A DNA stretch of 6,397 nucleotides from positions 1-6,397 of the forward strand of contig JBFMGS010000092.1 of assembly GCA_040752635.1 (NCBI GenBank). Direction: 5' to 3'. The notes under the pieces are model-generated. The model had not been told where the DNA came from. It ran no database searches and saw only the letters and a list, made by a program, of their open reading frames with translations. This stretch comes from JBFMGS01 sp040752635 (lineage in GTDB: Bacteria > Bacillota > SHA-98 > UBA4971). The position numbers and the translations under genes are program-made. This document shows positions 4,887 to 6,397 of this stretch, piece after piece; within the stretch, counting starts at the first letter, position 1, and each line of letters begins with the position of its first letter.

Positions 4887-6397
4887 ATGGCAATGGTGAC
4901 CATAGACGGCCGGAAGGTCGAGGTAGATGCCGGTGTAACCATTCTTGATGCAGCGAAGAAGCTCGGCATCAGCCTTCCCACGCTGTGCTACCACCCAGAT
5001 CTGGCGGTGCAGGCCGTCTGTCGCATATGTGTCGTGGAGATCGAAGGCCAGAAGCTTCTCCAGCCTGCGTGCGCCTTCCCGGTGCAGGATGGAATGGTGG
5101 TCTACACCAACACGCCCCGGGTGCGGCAGGCCAGAAAGATGAACCTCGAGCTTCTGCTCGCCAGGCATCCGCAGGACTGCCTAGAGTGTGTGAGGAACCG
5201 TAACTGCGAACTCCAGGCGCTCGCCGAGAGGTTCGGGATGAGGGAGGTCCGGTTTGAGAGGAGGCTGCGCGGGCTTCCTGAGGACCATTCCACCCCGTCG
5301 ATAGTCCGCGACCCTGATAAGTGCATACTCTGCCGCAGGTGCGTGTCCATGTGCCACGACGTCCAGGCCGCGGGTGTGCTCTACCCGTCGCAGCGGGGCG
5401 CGAGCACGGTTGTGACGCCGGTCTTCGAAAGAGGGCTGGATGAAGTGGCGTGCGCGCTGTGCGGGCAATGCATACATGCGTGCCCTGTGGGCGCGATCAG
5501 TGAGCGTGACGACACCGAGCGCGTTTGGCAGGCCATCAACGATCCTACCAAGCATGTGGTAGTGCAGACTGCGCCGGCTACCAGAGTGAGCATCGGCGAG
5601 GAAATGGGCTTGCCGCCCGGCCAGATCATCACCGGGAAGCTCGTTGCTGCCTTGCGCAGGCTCGGGTTCGATAAGGTCATGGACACTGATTTCACGGCGG
5701 ACCTCACCATCATAGAGGAAGGCAACGAGCTCCTGAAGAGGCTCAAAGAAGGCGGCCCGCTGCCCATGATCACCTCTTGCAGCCCGGGATGGATCAAGTT
5801 CGGGGAGCACTTCTACCCCGATCTTCTAAAGCACATATCCACGTGCAAGTCGCCTCAGCAGATGTTCGGGGCGCTGGTCAAGACGTATTACGCTCGCAAG
5901 GCCGGTATCGACCCCAAGGACATCTTCTCGGTGTCGCTCATGCCCTGCACGGCCAAGAAATACGAGGCGGACCGGCCCGAGATGCGCGACTCCGGCTACA
6001 AGGACGTCGATGTGGTGCTTACCAGCCGCGAGCTAGGTAGGATGCTTCGGGACGCCGGCATCAGGTTCGAGGACCTACCGGAGGAAGAGCATGACGCGCC
6101 CATGGGCATCTCCACAGGAGCTGCAGCGATTTTCGGCGCGACGGGCGGCGTCATGGAGGCTGCCCTCCGGACGGTATACGAGGTGGCTACAGGCGCTGAG
6201 CTCCCGAAAATAGACTTCGAGGAAGTGAGGGGCCTGGAGGGCATAAAGGAGGCTACGGTCAAGGTAGGCGACCTCGATGTGAAAGTGGCAGTTGCGCACG
6301 GCCTGGGTAACGCCAAGAAGATACTCGATCTCTTGCGTGAGGGGAAGGCGAACTACCACTTCATCGAGATAATGTGTTGCCCCGGCGGGTGCGTGGG
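4887..6397 (+). CDS. hydA: [FeFe] hydrogenase catalytic subunit HydA/HndD (3' cut by window edge)
   Basis: 503 residues are visible and the frame is open to the window end. Iron-sulphur modules in order: plant-type [2Fe-2S] C34, C45, C48, C62; His-ligated [4Fe-4S] H94, C98, C101, C107; two ferredoxin [4Fe-4S] clusters C146/149/152/156 and C189/192/195/199; then the H-cluster domain from about 222. Its signatures are TSCSPGW (296-302), MPCTAKKYE (352-360) and MCCPGGC (496-502). Relative to Clostridium pasteurianus CpI (numbering recalled; offset +1), the proton path is kept: C298, E278, S318, E281, R285 match C299, E279, S319, E282, R286. H-cluster ligands C354, C498 and C502 are kept, but the CpI C300 position is Ser (S299), with a new Cys at C320. 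The enzyme would make or oxidise H2 in the cytoplasm, linked to NAD(H) through the upstream subunits. Roughly the last 70 or more residues, including GGGQP, lie outside the window. No maturation genes (hydE/F/G) are in view. Confidence 0.97.
   Translation, partial: MAMVTIDGRKVEVDAGVTILDAAKKLGISLPTLCYHPDLAVQAVCRICVVEIEGQKLLQPACAFPVQDGMVVYTNTPRVRQARKMNLELLLARHPQDCLECVRNRNCELQALAERFGMREVRFERRLRGLPEDHSTPSIVRDPDKCILCRRCVSMCHDVQAAGVLYPSQRGASTVVTPVFERGLDEVACALCGQCIHACPVGAISERDDTERVWQAINDPTKHVVVQTAPATRVSIGEEMGLPPGQIITGKLVAALRRLGFDKVMDTDFTADLTIIEEGNELLKRLKEGGPLPMITSCSPGWIKFGEHFYPDLLKHISTCKSPQQMFGALVKTYYARKAGIDPKDIFSVSLMPCTAKKYEADRPEMRDSGYKDVDVVLTSRELGRMLRDAGIRFEDLPEEEHDAPMGISTGAAAIFGATGGVMEAALRTVYEVATGAELPKIDFEEVRGLEGIKEATVKVGDLDVKVAVAHGLGNAKKILDLLREGKANYHFIEIMCCPGGCV

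Noticed and set aside
1..6397. CRISPR array, tRNA, rRNA, insertion sequence or phage element
   Set aside because: No spaced identical repeats, cloverleaf, rRNA motif, transposase or terminal inverted repeats were found by reading both strands.

Overview
The window carries the end of a small regulatory gene cluster followed by most of an operon for an NAD(H)-linked multi-subunit [FeFe] hydrogenase of the HydABC/HndABCD type, all on the + strand. The DNA is GC-rich. It starts genes with GTG and TTG as well as ATG, has strong AGGAGG-type ribosome sites, and uses AGG (Arg) and ATA (Ile) codons often. With the gene content, this suggests an anaerobic, possibly thermophilic, high-GC Clostridia-like Firmicute (fermenter, acetogen or syntroph). 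The lineage is an inference; no rRNA or other marker is present.

Layout. 1-213 is the 3' end of a DRTGG-domain protein. 231-977 is a PHP-domain metal phosphoesterase with all its metal-binding motifs. 1074-1619 is a stand-alone GHKL (histidine-kinase-type) ATPase domain with no phospho-acceptor domain; its start is moved to GTG 1074 on ribosome-site and family grounds. 1656-2081 is an RseC/MucC-like membrane protein with a Cys cluster. 2082-2331 is a 250-base gap with a candidate promoter (2148-2177) and a pair of direct repeats 31 bp apart. The first repeat resembles a Rex (NADH/NAD+ sensor) operator. Then come the hydrogenase genes: an HndB-like thioredoxin-fold ferredoxin (2332-2694), a NuoE/HndA-like [2Fe-2S] subunit (2727-3206), a NuoF/HndC/HydB-like FMN and NADH-binding subunit (3231-4841), and the catalytic [FeFe] subunit HydA/HndD (4887 to the window end, 3' truncated).

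How it fits together. NuoF would exchange electrons with NAD(H) through FMN, and NuoE and the Fe-S chain would pass them to HydA, where the H-cluster makes or oxidises H2. HndB and NuoE, and the N-terminus of NuoF, are three successive thioredoxin-like [2Fe-2S] modules. The upstream DRTGG/PHP/ATPase genes look like a signalling or redox-response module that keeps company with hydrogenase genes, but their function cannot be read from the sequence.

Most notable points. (1) HydA has TSCSPGW instead of TSCCPGW. The Ser falls on a canonical H-cluster cysteine ligand, while a new Cys appears 21 residues later at a position known to lie near the H-cluster. (2) NuoF ends where HydB-type proteins normally continue into a ferredoxin domain, which bears on whether this enzyme bifurcates electrons. 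(3) The helically phased repeats sit before the hydrogenase operon. No CRISPR, tRNA, rRNA, insertion sequence or phage gene was seen.
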